A stretch of 64,000 bases of DNA from Pseudonocardia oceani (lineage in GTDB: Bacteria; Actinomycetota; Actinomycetes; Mycobacteriales; Pseudonocardiaceae). The stretch covers positions 2,914,001-2,978,000 of the forward strand of contig NZ_JADQDF010000001.1 in the NCBI RefSeq assembly GCF_019263585.2. The letters run 5' to 3'. The number at the start of each line of letters is the position of its first letter. Position 1 is the first letter of the stretch. Below are positions 17,382-27,012 of the stretch, in pieces. A model generated the notes under the pieces. The model did not search any database and was not told the origin of the DNA. It was given only the letters and a program-made list of their open reading frames with translations. The translations under genes and the position numbers were made by a program.

Positions 17382-18170
17382 TCAGTGCCCGCCGGCCGCC
17401 CGCACGTCGTCGCTCTCGGCGCGCGCGACGCGGCCGGCGGCCTCGCGCACCGCGACCTCCAGCTCCCAGCGCCGGGCGGTGAACTCCGCCCGCGACACCG
17501 TGACACCGACGGCCGAGCGCACCACCCCTCCGGGCCCCGTCACCGGCGCCGCGACGCCCGCGGTGCCCGCCCGGTACTCCTCCACCTCGACGGCGACGCC
17601 CGCCGAGCGCACCCGCATCAGCTCGCGGTCGAGCCCGCGGCGCTCGACGAGCGTGCGCGAGGTCAGCCGCGGCATCCCGTAGGGGGCGATGAGCTCGCTG
17701 ACCCGCGCCGGGCGCAGCGGGGCCAGCAGGACCTTGCCGCCGGCGGTGGCGTGCGCGGGCGTGGGCTCGCCGACGTCGAATCCATCGGGGCGGGGGTGGT
17801 CGGCGCAGTCGTCGACGGCGGCCACGACGATGTCGGTGTCGCGGAAGACGACCAGGTGCGCGGTGGCGCCCAGGTTCTCGTGCAGCTCGTGCAGCACCGC
17901 CCGCACCGGCGACGGCGGCCGCACCTGGTCGGCCAGGCTGCGGTGCAGCTCGGCGATCCGGTAGCCCAGCCCGTAGCCGCGGCTCTCCTGCAGCCGGACG
18001 AGGTAGCCCTCCTGCACGAGCACGCCCAGCGCGCGGTAGACCGTCGGCAGCGGACAGGCCAGGCGCCGCGCGATGGCCTTGGCGGTGACACCGTCCCCCG
18101 CCGCGGCGACCGCCTCGACCACCCGCAGCGCGCGCGTGATCGACGTGCCGGTGCTGCGCTCGGGCTCCAC
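17382..18170 (-). CDS. IclR-family transcriptional regulator
   Basis: 262 residues from the GTG at 18170; an in-frame extension upstream adds only low-quality sequence. The winged helix is at the N-terminus (ITRALRVVEAVAAAGDGVTAKAIARRL, PTVYRALGVLVQEGYLVR), followed by the IclR effector domain (PAHATAGGKVLLA, then TSRTLVERRGLDRELMRVRSAGVAVEVEEY). Local regulators of this family sense aromatic or small organic acids. Nearest possible target is the convergent F420-type oxidoreductase, but the promoter it controls cannot be told. Confidence 0.85.
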   Translation of the reverse strand: MEPERSTGTSITRALRVVEAVAAAGDGVTAKAIARRLACPLPTVYRALGVLVQEGYLVRLQESRGYGLGYRIAELHRSLADQVRPPSPVRAVLHELHENLGATAHLVVFRDTDIVVAAVDDCADHPRPDGFDVGEPTPAHATAGGKVLLAPLRPARVSELIAPYGMPRLTSRTLVERRGLDRELMRVRSAGVAVEVEEYRAGTAGVAAPVTGPGGVVRSAVGVTVSRAEFTARRWELEVAVREAAGRVARAESDDVRAAGGH

Positions 18171-18382
18171 GCCCCCAGTCTCCGGTCCCTCAGGCACCCG
18201 GCGCCAGCAGCATCCGGGACCACGGCTCGGCGAGGTGCGTTCGACGAGCGCATCCACCCGGCCGTCGACCGGGCCTTCGGCCGGCGCCCGGCCTCCGGCG
18301 ACCCGGTGGTGCACCACCTCGACGTGGTCGACGCCCGGGGCCGCTCCTGCAGGCGCAGCGCTGAGGCGGGATCATCGCGGGC
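18171..18382. other. Gap with a possible short coding remnant
   Basis: The plus strand around 18237-18360 reads an ordered stretch (FDERIHPAVDRAFGRR, then PVVHHLDVVDARGRSC) with no upstream start and a reading that continues into the next gene out of frame. It may be the tail of a lost gene. The DUF2630 and IclR promoters should also lie here. Confidence 0.3.
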
Positions 18383-18625
18383 ATGGACGACGACACGCTC
18401 CACCGCCGCATCGACGAGCTGGTCGCCGAGGAGCACCGCCTGGAGCGCTCCCACATCGGCACCGCCCTCTCCCCCGAGGAGAAGGACCGCCTCGACCAGC
18501 TCGGCATCCAGCTCGACCGCTACTGGGACCTCCTGCGCCAGCGCGACGCCCGCCGCCGCGCCGGGCAGGACCCCGACGGCGCCCACGAGCGCGACGCCGG
18601 CACCGTCGAGGGCTACCGGCAGTAG
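18383..18625 (+). CDS. DUF2630 family protein
   Basis: 80 residues, ATG start. The sequence is almost wholly charged helix, with LVAEEHRLE near the start and QLDRYWDLLRQRDARRRAG in the middle, the conserved core of DUF2630. No signal or membrane segment. Function unknown. The next gene starts five bases after its stop, so the two are likely co-transcribed. Confidence 0.85.
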   Translation: MDDDTLHRRIDELVAEEHRLERSHIGTALSPEEKDRLDQLGIQLDRYWDLLRQRDARRRAGQDPDGAHERDAGTVEGYRQ

Positions 18626-18630
18626 TCCGC

Positions 18631-19245
18631 GTGCAGGTCACCCCTCTGACGCCGGAGCGGCTCGCCGACGAGGTGGTCGGGCTCGTCGCGGCCCGCCCGG
18701 GGCGGGTCCGCCTCGCCGTCGACGGGCCACCGCCGACCCGGCCCGAGGCGCTCGCCGCGCGCGTCGCGGACGACCTGCGCACGCTGGGGCGCAGGGCCGT
18801 CGTGGTGGCCGCCGCCGACTTCCTGCGCCCGGCCTCGGTGCGCCTGGAACACGGCCGCGAGGACCCCGACGAGCTCCTCGACGGCTGGCTCGACGCCGCC
18901 GGGCTGCGCCGCGAGGTGCTCGACCCGGCGGTGTCGACGGGCCGGGTCCTCCCCCGGCTCTGGGACGCGGCCGCCGACCGCGCCTTCCGCGACGGCTACG
19001 CGCAGCTCCCGCCCGACGGGGTCGTGGTCGTGGCCGGCGCGCTGCTGCTCGGGCGCGGGCTCCCGTTCGACCTCGCGGTGCACCTGCGCATGAGCGACGC
19101 GGCGCTGGCCCGCCGGACCGCCGACGACGAGCGGTGGACCCTGCCCGCCCACTCGCGGTACGCCGCCGAGCGCGACCCCGCGGGGCACGCCGACCTCGTC
19201 GTGCTGGCCGACCACCCGGACCGGCCCGCGGTGCGACGGGCCTGA
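18631..19245 (+). CDS. Uridine kinase-like protein with degenerate P-loop
   Basis: 204 residues from the GTG at 18631, five bases after DUF2630. The layout matches actinobacterial uridine kinase-like proteins: VRLAVDGPPPTRPEALAARV in place of the usual AVDG-x3-GKT loop, then VVVAAADFLRPASVRLE, a downstream VVVVAGALLL strand, and LAVHLRMSDAALARR. The Walker A Gly-Lys-Ser/Thr is absent (GPPPTRPEA), so ATP binding through the usual loop is unlikely. It may be an inactive or repurposed homologue. Confidence 0.7.
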   Translation: MQVTPLTPERLADEVVGLVAARPGRVRLAVDGPPPTRPEALAARVADDLRTLGRRAVVVAAADFLRPASVRLEHGREDPDELLDGWLDAAGLRREVLDPAVSTGRVLPRLWDAAADRAFRDGYAQLPPDGVVVVAGALLLGRGLPFDLAVHLRMSDAALARRTADDERWTLPAHSRYAAERDPAGHADLVVLADHPDRPAVRRA

Positions 19246-19307
19246 TCGGCAACCGCTCGGCGACGCCACGGCGGTGCTCGGCGAACGGCCGCCGGGCCCG
19301 GTAACGG

Positions 19308-19332
19308 AAAAGGGGCCCCTCTCGGGACCCCT
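19308..19332 (-). terminator. Rho-independent terminator of tRNA-Leu
   Basis: On the minus strand a stem of nine pairs (AGGGGTCCC with GGGCCCCT plus one G-U) and a short loop is followed by TTTTCC, 11 bases after the tRNA 3' end. Confidence 0.75.
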
Positions 19333-19343
19333 CCGGTGATCTG

Positions 19344-19426
19344 TGGGCGAGGAGGGAGTTGAACCCTCACGTCCTTTCGGACACACGGACCTGAACCGTG
19401 CGCGTCTGCCATTCCGCCACTCGCCC
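19344..19426 (-). tRNA. tRNA-Leu (anticodon CAG)
   Basis: The minus strand folds as a class II tRNA: acceptor GGGCGAG paired with CTCGCCC, D-arm with TGGCGGAATGGCAGACGC, anticodon loop TTCAGGT (CAG), a long variable arm (TGTCCGAAAGGACG) and the T-loop GGTTCAACTCC. The 3' CCA is not encoded. It is divergent from fhaA, as in other actinobacteria. Confidence 0.95.
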
Positions 19427-19470
19427 TGGCAGGTGGAAAGCTAGCACGGGGCCCGGCGACCCCCGGCGCG

Positions 19471-19489
19471 GCCCCCCGCATCGGGGGGC
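19471..19489. other. GC hairpin upstream of fhaA
   Basis: Six C pairs with six G (plus a closing G-C) around a GCATC loop between the tRNA-Leu 5' end and fhaA. It could block read-through or act in the leader of either transcript. Confidence 0.4.
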
Positions 19490-19512
19490 GACACGCTGCG
19501 GGCTATCACAGA

Positions 19513-19518
19513 TACGAT
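19513..19518 (+). promoter_or_regulatory. Candidate -10 element of the fhaA-pknB operon
   Basis: TACGAT lies 45 bases before the fhaA start; the best -35 candidate (GACACG, 18 bases upstream) is weak. Confidence 0.35.
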
Positions 19519-19562
19519 CGGTGCCGTCAGCAACACGCCGTTGCGAGCGAAGGGAAGATCGG

Positions 19563-20813
19563 TTGGGCCGCGTCGGGAGGTTCGAGCGCCGTCTACAAGG
19601 GATGGTGGGCGACGCTTTCGCACGTGTTTTCGGTGGCAGCGTCGTCCCCCAGGAGGTCATGCAGGGGCTGATGAGGGAGGCCGAGGACCACATCGAGCAG
19701 CTCGCGGGCGGGAGACTGCTCGCGCCGAACCGCTACACGGTGCTGCTCGGGCCCGCCGATTTCGATCGCATGGCCGGTGACACCGCTCAGATCGTCGACT
19801 CGCTCTCGAGTTACGTCACCGAACAACTCGCCGACCAGGGATGGGACACCTACGGCGAGGTCGTAGTCTTTCTGGAGCGCTCCGATGCGCTGCACACGGG
19901 ACAGTTCCGCACCCGCTCGTCCGTGGACCCCGACGCTTCCCGCCGGGACGCCACGCGAGCACGCGACGCAGGAGAAGCACCCATGAGCCAGCAACCGGGC
20001 CACCCCGAGGAGAACGGGCAGTACGGCTACGACCGTCCCGCCCCCGGCGGATACGGGCAGCAGACGTACGCCCCTCCCGCCTACGACCAGCGCCAGGGGG
20101 GGTACGACCAGGGCGAGCAGCCCCCGCAGGCCTACGGCCAGCAGCCCGGCTACGGCCAGCAGGGCTACGACCAGCAGGGCGGCGCACCCGACCCCTACGG
20201 CCAGCAGGGCTACGGACAGCCCCAGCAGGGTGGCTACGGCGGCCAGCAGCAGCCCGGGTACGACCAGGGCTACGGCCAGCAGCAGCCCGGCTACGACCAG
20301 GGCTACGGGCAGCCCGGCTACGGGCAGCCCGGCTACGGCCAGCAGCCCGGCTACGACCAGGGCTACGGCCAGCAGCAGCCCGGGTACGGCCAGCAGCAGC
20401 CCGGGTACGACCAGGGCTACGGGCAGCAGCAGGGTTACGGCCAGCAGGGCTACGGCCAGCAGCCCGGGTACGACCAGGGCTACGGGCAGCAGCAGGGCTA
20501 CGGCCAGCAGGGGTACGGCCAGCAGGGCTACTCGGCCACGCTGAGCCTCGACGACGGTTCGGGTCGCAACTACGAGCTCACCCAGGGCAGCCACGTCATC
20601 GGCCGCGGCCAGGAGTCGGCGTTCCGCCTCCCCGACACCGGCGTGTCGCGCCGTCATCTGGAGATCAGCTGGGATGGTCAGTCGGCCACGCTCACCGATC
20701 TCGGCTCCACGAACGGCACCACCGTGAACGGCAACCCGGTGCAGACGTGGCAGCTCAACGACGGTGACGTCATCCGGGTCGGGCACTCCAGCCTGGTCTT
20801 CCGGACCCAGTAG
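19563..20813 (+). CDS. fhaA: FhaA: DUF3662 and FHA domain protein with Gly/Tyr/Gln repeat linker
   Basis: 416 residues from a TTG start ([12 protein letters not shown]) with AAGGGAAG upstream; longer readings run into the tRNA region. Residues 1-110 are the DUF3662 domain ([30 protein letters not shown]). Residues about 156-324 are a low-complexity linker of GYGQQ, GYDQ and PGYGQ units. Residues 325-416 are an FHA domain ([30 protein letters not shown]-like [12 protein letters not shown]) that binds phosphothreonine. In mycobacteria FhaA binds phosphorylated MviN and affects peptidoglycan synthesis near the poles. First gene of an operon running through pknB. Confidence 0.9.
   Translation: MGRVGRFERRLQGMVGDAFARVFGGSVVPQEVMQGLMREAEDHIEQLAGGRLLAPNRYTVLLGPADFDRMAGDTAQIVDSLSSYVTEQLADQGWDTYGEVVVFLERSDALHTGQFRTRSSVDPDASRRDATRARDAGEAPMSQQPGHPEENGQYGYDRPAPGGYGQQTYAPPAYDQRQGGYDQGEQPPQAYGQQPGYGQQGYDQQGGAPDPYGQQGYGQPQQGGYGGQQQPGYDQGYGQQQPGYDQGYGQPGYGQPGYGQQPGYDQGYGQQQPGYGQQQPGYDQGYGQQQGYGQQGYGQQPGYDQGYGQQQGYGQQGYGQQGYSATLSLDDGSGRNYELTQGSHVIGRGQESAFRLPDTGVSRRHLEISWDGQSATLTDLGSTNGTTVNGNPVQTWQLNDGDVIRVGHSSLVFRTQ
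20129..20535 (+). repeat. Tandem coding repeat in fhaA (GYGQQ/GYDQ units)
   Basis: About 400 bases of degenerate 15- to 24-base units encoding [10 protein letters not shown] and PGYGQ. The units are near-identical at DNA level (GGCTACGGCCAGCAG and variants), which favours slippage and length change between strains. Confidence 0.9.
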
Positions 20814-20847
20814 TCGTCTCCGAACCCCAGAACGGAGTTCTCCGCGA

Positions 20848-21312
20848 GTGCCCGAGTTGGTGCTGCAGCTGACCAGGGCGGGCTTCCTCGCTCTCCTCTG
20901 GCTGTTCGTGCTGGTCGCACTCCGGGTGGTGCGGTCGGACCTCTACGCCGCGTCCGGACTCCGGTCGATGCTGCCCGGAGGCGGACGCACCGCGCCGCGC
21001 GGCGGGGGGCGCGGCCGCATGCCGCGCCAGCTCCTCGTGACCGCCGGCGCGCTGGCGGGCACCCGGGTGTCGTTGGAGGACTCCCGGCCGATCCTCATCG
21101 GCCGGGCCGACGACTCCACCCTGGTGCTCGACGACGACTACGCCTCGACCCGCCACGCGCGCATCTCCCTGCAGGGAGACGAGTGGTACGTCGAGGATCT
21201 CGGGTCGACGAACGGCACCTACCTCGACCGGGCTAAGGTCACCGGACCCACCCGGGTCCCCCTGGGAGTCCCTGTCCGCATCGGCAAGACGGTGATCGAG
21301 CTCCGATCATGA
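20848..21312 (+). CDS. fhaB: FhaB (FipA-type partner): membrane-anchored FHA protein
   Basis: 154 residues from a GTG. One N-terminal membrane helix (about 8-28, LTRAGFLALLWLFVLVALRVV) is followed by a short basic linker and an FHA domain at 65-150 ([42 protein letters not shown]). FHA domains read phosphothreonine, and in mycobacteria this protein is a substrate of PknA/PknB that helps cell division. It lies 34 bases after fhaA and 46 before pstP. Confidence 0.92.
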   Translation: MPELVLQLTRAGFLALLWLFVLVALRVVRSDLYAASGLRSMLPGGGRTAPRGGGRGRMPRQLLVTAGALAGTRVSLEDSRPILIGRADDSTLVLDDDYASTRHARISLQGDEWYVEDLGSTNGTYLDRAKVTGPTRVPLGVPVRIGKTVIELRS

Positions 21313-21358
21313 ACCGGTTCCCTTCCGGGCCCGCCGACCGAGCCGCCGGAGCCGCCCG

Positions 21359-22690
21359 ATGACGCTGGTCCTGCGCTACTCGGCCCGCAGCGACCGCGGG
21401 CTCGTCCGGCAGAACAACCAGGACGCGGTCTACGCCGGTCCGCGGCTGCTCGCCCTCGCCGACGGCATGGGCGGCCACGCCGCGGGTGAGGTCGCCTCGT
21501 CGCTGGTGATCTCCGCGCTCGCCCCGCTCGACGAGGACGACCCCGGTGACGACCTGCTCCGCGAGCTCCGCGAGGCCACGGTCGAGGGCAACGCCGCGAT
21601 CACCCGGCACGTCCGCGAGGCGCCCGATCTCGAGGGCATGGGCACCACGCTCACGGCCATCCTGTTCGCCGGCTCCCGCCTGGGGCTGGTGCACATCGGC
21701 GACTCGCGCGCCTACCAGCTCCGCGGTGGGACCTTCACCCAGATCACCAAGGACGACACGTTCGTCCAGTCGCTGATCGACGAGGGCCGGATCACCGAGG
21801 AGGAGGCGCACACGCACCCGCAGCGCTCGCTGCTGCTGCGCGCCATCACCGGTCAGGACATCGACCCGTCGCTGACCATCCGCGAGGCCCGCCCCGGCGA
21901 CCGCTACCTGCTCTGCTCCGACGGCCTGTCCGGGGTCGTGAGCGACGAGACGCTGGCCGACACGCTGCGCGGCTACCGCGACCCCCGCGAGTGCGCCGAC
22001 CGCATGATCGAGCTCGCGCTGCGCGGCGGCGGTCCCGACAACATCACCTGCATCGTGGCCGACGTGCTCGACATCGAGTTCGGCGAGGACGCCCCGATCG
22101 TCGGCGGCGCGGCGGGCGACGGGCGCGACGACGACGGCCCCCGGCCCGACTCCGCGGCCGCGCGCGCCTCGGCCACCACGCTCACGCGCCCCGCGCCGCA
22201 GCGGGTGGCGCAGCCCGCGCAGGCCCCGGCCGTCGCCCGCCGGTCCCGCACGAAGATCGCCGTCGCGGCGGTCGCGGTACTGGCCGTGCTCGTCGGCGGC
22301 GCGCTGCTCGCCCGGATCTGGGTGCTGCAGCAGTACTACGTCGGCGCCGACACCGACGCCGTCGCGATCTTCCAGGGCGTGCAGGGCGAGGTGCTCGGCG
22401 TGCCGCTGCACCTCGTGGCCGAGCGCACCGAGATCGCGCTCGACGACCTCCCCGAGTCCGACCGCTCGCTCGTGCGCGGCGGCATCGACGCGGCCGGCCT
22501 CGACGGCGCCCAGGGCGTGGTGGAGCGGCTGCGCACCAAGATGCTCGAGCCGTGCCCGACCCCGACCGCCCCGGCGCCCGAGACGGCGCTGGTGCCGACG
22601 CTGCCCGACGTGACCTACCCGGACTACGGCTCCACGCCGCTGCCGAGCGTGCCGCCCGAGCCGGGGATCAACTGCCGGCCGGTGGGCTGA
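21359..22690 (+). CDS. pstP: PP2C-family Ser/Thr phosphatase PstP
   Basis: 443 residues, ATG start. The catalytic domain (1-240) has the PP2C metal-binding motifs RSDRGLVRQNNQDA (D22), LADGMGGHAAGE (D35), GDSRAYQLR, LLCSDGLSGVV and GGGPDNITCIVAD. A membrane helix at about 300-322 (IAVAAVAVLAVLVGGALLARI) is followed by an extracellular domain of about 120 residues. It removes phosphates from PknA, PknB and their substrates. The rodA start follows the stop by one base. Confidence 0.95.
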   Translation: MTLVLRYSARSDRGLVRQNNQDAVYAGPRLLALADGMGGHAAGEVASSLVISALAPLDEDDPGDDLLRELREATVEGNAAITRHVREAPDLEGMGTTLTAILFAGSRLGLVHIGDSRAYQLRGGTFTQITKDDTFVQSLIDEGRITEEEAHTHPQRSLLLRAITGQDIDPSLTIREARPGDRYLLCSDGLSGVVSDETLADTLRGYRDPRECADRMIELALRGGGPDNITCIVADVLDIEFGEDAPIVGGAAGDGRDDDGPRPDSAAARASATTLTRPAPQRVAQPAQAPAVARRSRTKIAVAAVAVLAVLVGGALLARIWVLQQYYVGADTDAVAIFQGVQGEVLGVPLHLVAERTEIALDDLPESDRSLVRGGIDAAGLDGAQGVVERLRTKMLEPCPTPTAPAPETALVPTLPDVTYPDYGSTPLPSVPPEPGINCRPVG

Positions 22691-22691
22691 C

Positions 22692-24125
22692 GTGGCACGG
22701 GTGGGTGGGCAGGTCGAGGCGCGGGAGCAGGCAGGCCCGCCCACCGGCCGCACGATCGAGCTCGTGCTGCTGGCGTTCGCGGCGGTCCTGGTCACCGGCG
22801 CGCTGGTGCTCGTCGAGGCCAACCAGGAGCAGACGCTCACCCTCGACCTGCTACTGATCGGCGTCGCGTACCTCGCGCTGCTGGTGGCGGCCCACATCGC
22901 CGTCCGCCGGCTCGCGCCCTACGCCGACCCGCTGATCCTGCCCGCGGTCGCGCTGCTCAACGGCCTGGGCCTGGTGATGATCTACCGGCTCGACCTCGCG
23001 AAGGCCGACCGCGCGGTGGCGCTGGGCAACGACCTGCCGACGCTGCTGTGGCCGCGCCAGGTCGCCTGGACCGGCGTCGGCCTGGTGCTGTTCGTCGCCG
23101 TGCTGTGGGTGGTGCGCGACCACCGCAAGCTCGCCGCGTACGCCTACACCGCCGGGTTCGCCGGCCTGGTGCTGCTCGCGCTGCCGGGCGTGCTGCCGTC
23201 GTCGATCTCCGAGGTCAACGGCGCGAAGATCTGGCTGCGGCTGGGCATCTTCTCCATCCAGCCGGGCGAGTTCGCGAAGATCCTGCTGATCATCTTCTTC
23301 GCGGCGTTCCTCGTGCAGAAGCGCGACCTGTTCTCCACCGCGGGGCGCCGCTTCCTCGGCATGGAGCTCCCCCGCGCCCGCGACCTCGCGCCGCTGCTCG
23401 TCGCCTGGGCGTTCTCGGTCGGCGTGCTCGTGCTCGAGCGCGACCTCGGCACGTCGCTGCTGTTCTTCGGCATCGTCCTGGTGCTGCTCTACACCGCCAC
23501 CGAGCGCATCTCCTGGATGCTCATCGGGCTGGCGTTCTTCGCGGCCGGCGGCGTCGTGGCCTACCAGCTGTTCGGCCACGTCCGGACCCGCGTGCAGATC
23601 TGGCTCGACCCGTTCGCCGACTTCGACGGCGCCGGCTTCCAGATCGGGCAGGCCCTGTTCGGCCTGGGCACCGGCGGGCTGGGCGGCACCGGGCTGGGCG
23701 CGGGCCGCCCCGAGCTCGTGCCGTTCGCCGAGAGCGACTTCATGCTGTCCTCGCTGGGCGAGGAGCTGGGCCTGATCGGCCTGGCCGCGGTGATGGTGAT
23801 CTACCTCGTGCTCATCACGCGCGGCCTGCGCAGCGCGCTCGCCGTGCGCGACAGCTTCGGCAAGCTGCTGGCCACCGGGCTCGCGTTCACGCTCGCGCTG
23901 CAGGTGTTCATCGTCGCGGGCGGGGCGTCCAAACTCATCCCGCTGACGGGCCTGACGCTGCCGTTCCTGTCCTACGGCGGCAGCTCGCTCGTCGCCAACT
24001 ACGCGCTGGTCGCGCTGCTCCTGCGGATCTCCAACGCCGCCCGCGCACCGCTGCCGCGCCGTCCGGCCACCCCGCTGCCGCCCATCGCGGAGGCCGGCAC
24101 GGAGCTGGTGGAGCGCCCCTCGTGA
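22692..24125 (+). CDS. rodA: RodA/FtsW-type peptidoglycan glycosyltransferase (SEDS protein)
   Basis: 477 residues with about ten membrane segments. Signature SEDS features: ISEVNGAKIWLRLGIFSIQPGEFAKI (the W-R loop before the PGEFAK motif), and FMLSSLGEELGLIG and SYGGSSLVANYAL in the last third. SEDS proteins polymerise lipid II into glycan strands with a partner class B penicillin-binding protein, which is encoded next. The stop overlaps the pbpA start by four bases, so the pair is translationally coupled. Confidence 0.95.
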   Translation: MARVGGQVEAREQAGPPTGRTIELVLLAFAAVLVTGALVLVEANQEQTLTLDLLLIGVAYLALLVAAHIAVRRLAPYADPLILPAVALLNGLGLVMIYRLDLAKADRAVALGNDLPTLLWPRQVAWTGVGLVLFVAVLWVVRDHRKLAAYAYTAGFAGLVLLALPGVLPSSISEVNGAKIWLRLGIFSIQPGEFAKILLIIFFAAFLVQKRDLFSTAGRRFLGMELPRARDLAPLLVAWAFSVGVLVLERDLGTSLLFFGIVLVLLYTATERISWMLIGLAFFAAGGVVAYQLFGHVRTRVQIWLDPFADFDGAGFQIGQALFGLGTGGLGGTGLGAGRPELVPFAESDFMLSSLGEELGLIGLAAVMVIYLVLITRGLRSALAVRDSFGKLLATGLAFTLALQVFIVAGGASKLIPLTGLTLPFLSYGGSSLVANYALVALLLRISNAARAPLPRRPATPLPPIAEAGTELVERPS

Positions 24126-25597
24126 ACACCCCGGTCCGCCGCATCGCCATCGCCGTGATGGCGATGATCCTGCTGCTCATGGCCAACCTGACCTACGTGC
24201 AGGTGGTCAAGGCCGGCGACTACCGCACCGACCAGCGCAACCAGCGCGTCCTGCTCGCCGAGTACTCGCGCCAGCGCGGGCAGATCAGCGCGCAGGGCCA
24301 GGTGCTCGCGCGCAGCGTCGAGACCGACGGTCAGTACCCCTACCAGCGCGAGTACCCCGACGGCCCGGCGTTCGCGTCGGTCACCGGGTACTACTCCCTG
24401 ATCTACAGCGCGGGCGGCCTGGAGCGCGCGGCCAACGACGTCCTCAACGGCAGCGACGACCGACTGTTCACCCGCCGCCTGTCCGACCTCATCACCGGGC
24501 GCGACCCGAGCGGCGGCAACGTCGTCACCACGATCGACCCCGCCGTGCAGCAGGCCGCCTACGACGAGCTGTCCGACAGCGGCTACACCGGCGCGGTCGT
24601 GGCCCTGCAGCCCGCCACCGGCGCGATCCTGGCGATGGCCTCCACCCCGTCCTACGACCCGGGGCCGCTGGCCAGCCAGAGCGCCACGGTGCAGCAGCAG
24701 GCGTGGGCCGAGTACACCGAGGCCTCGCCGCCGGTGCTCACCAACCGCGCGATCCAGGAGGTCTACCCCCCGGGGTCGACGTTCAAGCTGATCGACGTCG
24801 CCGCGGCGCTGGAGAGCGGGCGCTACACCCCGGACAGCCCGCTCACCGCGGCGTCGAGCATCACCCTCGCCGACACCGCCACGCAGCTGCAGAACTTCAA
24901 CGGCAACCAGTGCGGCACCGGCCAGACCGCCTCCCTGCGCGATGCCCTGCAGCGCTCGTGCAACACCGCGTTCGCCGAACTCGCCGAGCAGCTGGGCGAG
25001 GAGGCGCTGCGCGACCAGGCCGAGGCGTTCGGCATCGGCACCGAGGACATCGCGATCCCGATGGGCGTCGTCCCGTCGACGATCGGCGACATCGAGAGCA
25101 CCGCCGCGCTGCAGCAGACGAGCATCGGCCAGCGCGACGTCGCGCTCACCCCGATGCAGAACGCGATGGTCGTCGCGGCCATCGCCAACGGCGGGCGGCT
25201 GATGGCGCCCTACCTGATCTCGGAGATCCAGGGCCAGGACCTGGAGACGCTCGACACGACCGCACCCGACCAGCTCGGCCAGGCCGTGAGCCCCGGCGTC
25301 GCGCAGACGCTGACCGAGCTGATGGTCAACAACGAGAACAGCTACCAGGGCGCCGGCAAGATCCGCGGCGTCCAGATCGCGGCCAAGACGGGCACGGCCG
25401 AGCACGGCGTCGACCCCAAGTCGACGCCACCGCACGTCTGGTACGTCGCGTTCGCGCCGGCCGAGAACCCGCAGGTCGCGGTCGCGGTGCTGGTGGAGTC
25501 GGGCGGCGACCGCAACAACCTGGCCGCTACCGGCGGTGCCGTGGCGGCACCGATCGGGCGCGCGGTGATCGGCGCGGCGCTGCGGGGGTCCCAGTGA
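24122..25597 (+). CDS. pbpA: PbpA: class B penicillin-binding protein (transpeptidase)
   Basis: 491 residues from a GTG. One N-terminal membrane anchor (8-28), a dimerisation region (about 60-150) and the transpeptidase domain (160-491). Active-site motifs: S219-T-F-K222, S279-C-N281 and K422-T-G424. It cross-links peptidoglycan and is the natural partner of the coupled RodA. The start overlaps the rodA stop, and pknA follows by 13 bases. Confidence 0.95.
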   Translation: MNTPVRRIAIAVMAMILLLMANLTYVQVVKAGDYRTDQRNQRVLLAEYSRQRGQISAQGQVLARSVETDGQYPYQREYPDGPAFASVTGYYSLIYSAGGLERAANDVLNGSDDRLFTRRLSDLITGRDPSGGNVVTTIDPAVQQAAYDELSDSGYTGAVVALQPATGAILAMASTPSYDPGPLASQSATVQQQAWAEYTEASPPVLTNRAIQEVYPPGSTFKLIDVAAALESGRYTPDSPLTAASSITLADTATQLQNFNGNQCGTGQTASLRDALQRSCNTAFAELAEQLGEEALRDQAEAFGIGTEDIAIPMGVVPSTIGDIESTAALQQTSIGQRDVALTPMQNAMVVAAIANGGRLMAPYLISEIQGQDLETLDTTAPDQLGQAVSPGVAQTLTELMVNNENSYQGAGKIRGVQIAAKTGTAEHGVDPKSTPPHVWYVAFAPAENPQVAVAVLVESGGDRNNLAATGGAVAAPIGRAVIGAALRGSQ

Positions 25598-25610
25598 GGG
25601 GCGGTGCGCG

Positions 25611-26906
25611 GTGAGGGCTCTCGCGGCGGGGCTGCTGATCGCCGACCGGTACCAGCTCGACCGGCGGATCGCCGTCGGCGGCATGGGTGAGGTCTGGGAG
25701 GCCTCCGACACGCGCCTGGGGCGCAGCGTCGCGGTCAAGGTGCTGCGCCCGGAGCTGTCCGACGACGAGGAGTTCCTGCACCGGTTCCGGATCGAGGCGC
25801 GCACGGTCGCGTCGCTGGACCACACCGGGATCGCGGCCGTCCACGACTACGGCGAGGACGACCCGTCCGACAGCGGGCGGCGCACCGCGTACCTGGTGAT
25901 GGAACTCGTGCGCGGCGAGCCGCTGTCGGCCGTGATCGCCCGGGGCCCGATCGACACCGCCGAGACGCTGCGGATCATCGAGGAGACGGCCCGCGCGCTG
26001 CAGGCCGCGCACGAGCGCGGGTTCGTGCACCGCGACGTGAAGCCGGGCAACATCCTCGTCCGCTCCGACGGCCTCATCAAGATCACCGACTTCGGCATCG
26101 CGAAGGCCGCCGACGCCGTGCCGGTCACGCGCTCGGGGATGGTGATGGGCACCGCCCACTACATCGCGCCCGAGCAGGCCAGCGGCGCCGAGGCGGGCCC
26201 CGCGGGCGACGTGTACTCCCTGGGCATCGTCGGCTACGAGTGCCTCGCCGGGCACCGGCCGTTCCGCGCCGACAGCGCCGTGGCCGTAGCGATGATGCAG
26301 GTGCGCGACGAGCCCCCGCCGCTCCCCGACACGATCCCGCTGCCGGCCCGCGAGCTCATCGAGTCGGTGCTGGTCAAGGACCCGACGCAGCGCTACGCCA
26401 GCGGCGGCGAGTTCGCCGAGGCCGTGGCCGCCGTGCGCCGCGGGGAACCGATGCCGGTGCCGTCCGGGCTCACGCCGCACGGCGGCTCCGCTCCGGTGAC
26501 CACGCCGTCGCGCAGCCGGCGCGCGACCTCGCCGCCCCCGGCGTTCGAGCCCGACGACCGGTACGTCGGGCCGGCCGACCGGTACTCGGCCGACCGGTAC
26601 CGCGTCGACGCCCGCCCGGCGGAGGCGTACGGACCGTCCGACGACGGTGAGGTCTACATCGCCGACCGGCCGTACGAGCCGGCCCGGCGGGTACCCGCGG
26701 GGCCGACGGAGCCGCTGCGGCTGCAGCCCACGTCGGGGCCGGGGCGGGGCCTGCTGATCGTGCTGTTCGTGCTGCTCACCGTCGCCGCGGTGGTGGTGGG
26801 CATCTTCGTGCTCCGGGCCTTCGGCGAGGAGGAGCCCGGGGCGGGAGCGGGGATCCGGGTGGGCCCGACGCCCACCGTGGTGATCGACACGGGGAGCGGC
26901 CGGTGA
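25611..26906 (+). CDS. pknA: PknA: eukaryotic-type Ser/Thr protein kinase
   Basis: 431 residues, GTG start. The kinase domain (about 14-275) has the loop AVGGMGEVW, the ATP lysine K43, catalytic loop HRDVKPGN (D142) and DFG at 160-162, with a T-rich activation loop ([18 protein letters not shown]). A basic, Tyr/Asp-rich linker with ADRY repeats follows, then a membrane helix near 380-403 and a short extracellular tail without a sensor domain, as in PknA. It phosphorylates division and cell-wall proteins with PknB. Confidence 0.93.
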   Translation: MRALAAGLLIADRYQLDRRIAVGGMGEVWEASDTRLGRSVAVKVLRPELSDDEEFLHRFRIEARTVASLDHTGIAAVHDYGEDDPSDSGRRTAYLVMELVRGEPLSAVIARGPIDTAETLRIIEETARALQAAHERGFVHRDVKPGNILVRSDGLIKITDFGIAKAADAVPVTRSGMVMGTAHYIAPEQASGAEAGPAGDVYSLGIVGYECLAGHRPFRADSAVAVAMMQVRDEPPPLPDTIPLPARELIESVLVKDPTQRYASGGEFAEAVAAVRRGEPMPVPSGLTPHGGSAPVTTPSRSRRATSPPPAFEPDDRYVGPADRYSADRYRVDARPAEAYGPSDDGEVYIADRPYEPARRVPAGPTEPLRLQPTSGPGRGLLIVLFVLLTVAAVVVGIFVLRAFGEEEPGAGAGIRVGPTPTVVIDTGSGR

Positions 26907-27012
26907 GCCCGCACAACCGGCCGACCGGCGCTCGGGGGGCCGTCGCTGCACCCGGTCCGCACACCGCGACCGGCATGATGACCTCGTCCACCCGAACCTC
27001 CCAGAGGCCGCG

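Noticed and set aside
20129..20535. fhaA repeats as a CRISPR array
   Set aside because: Units are in frame, unspaced and code for GYGQQ; no spacers or cas genes.
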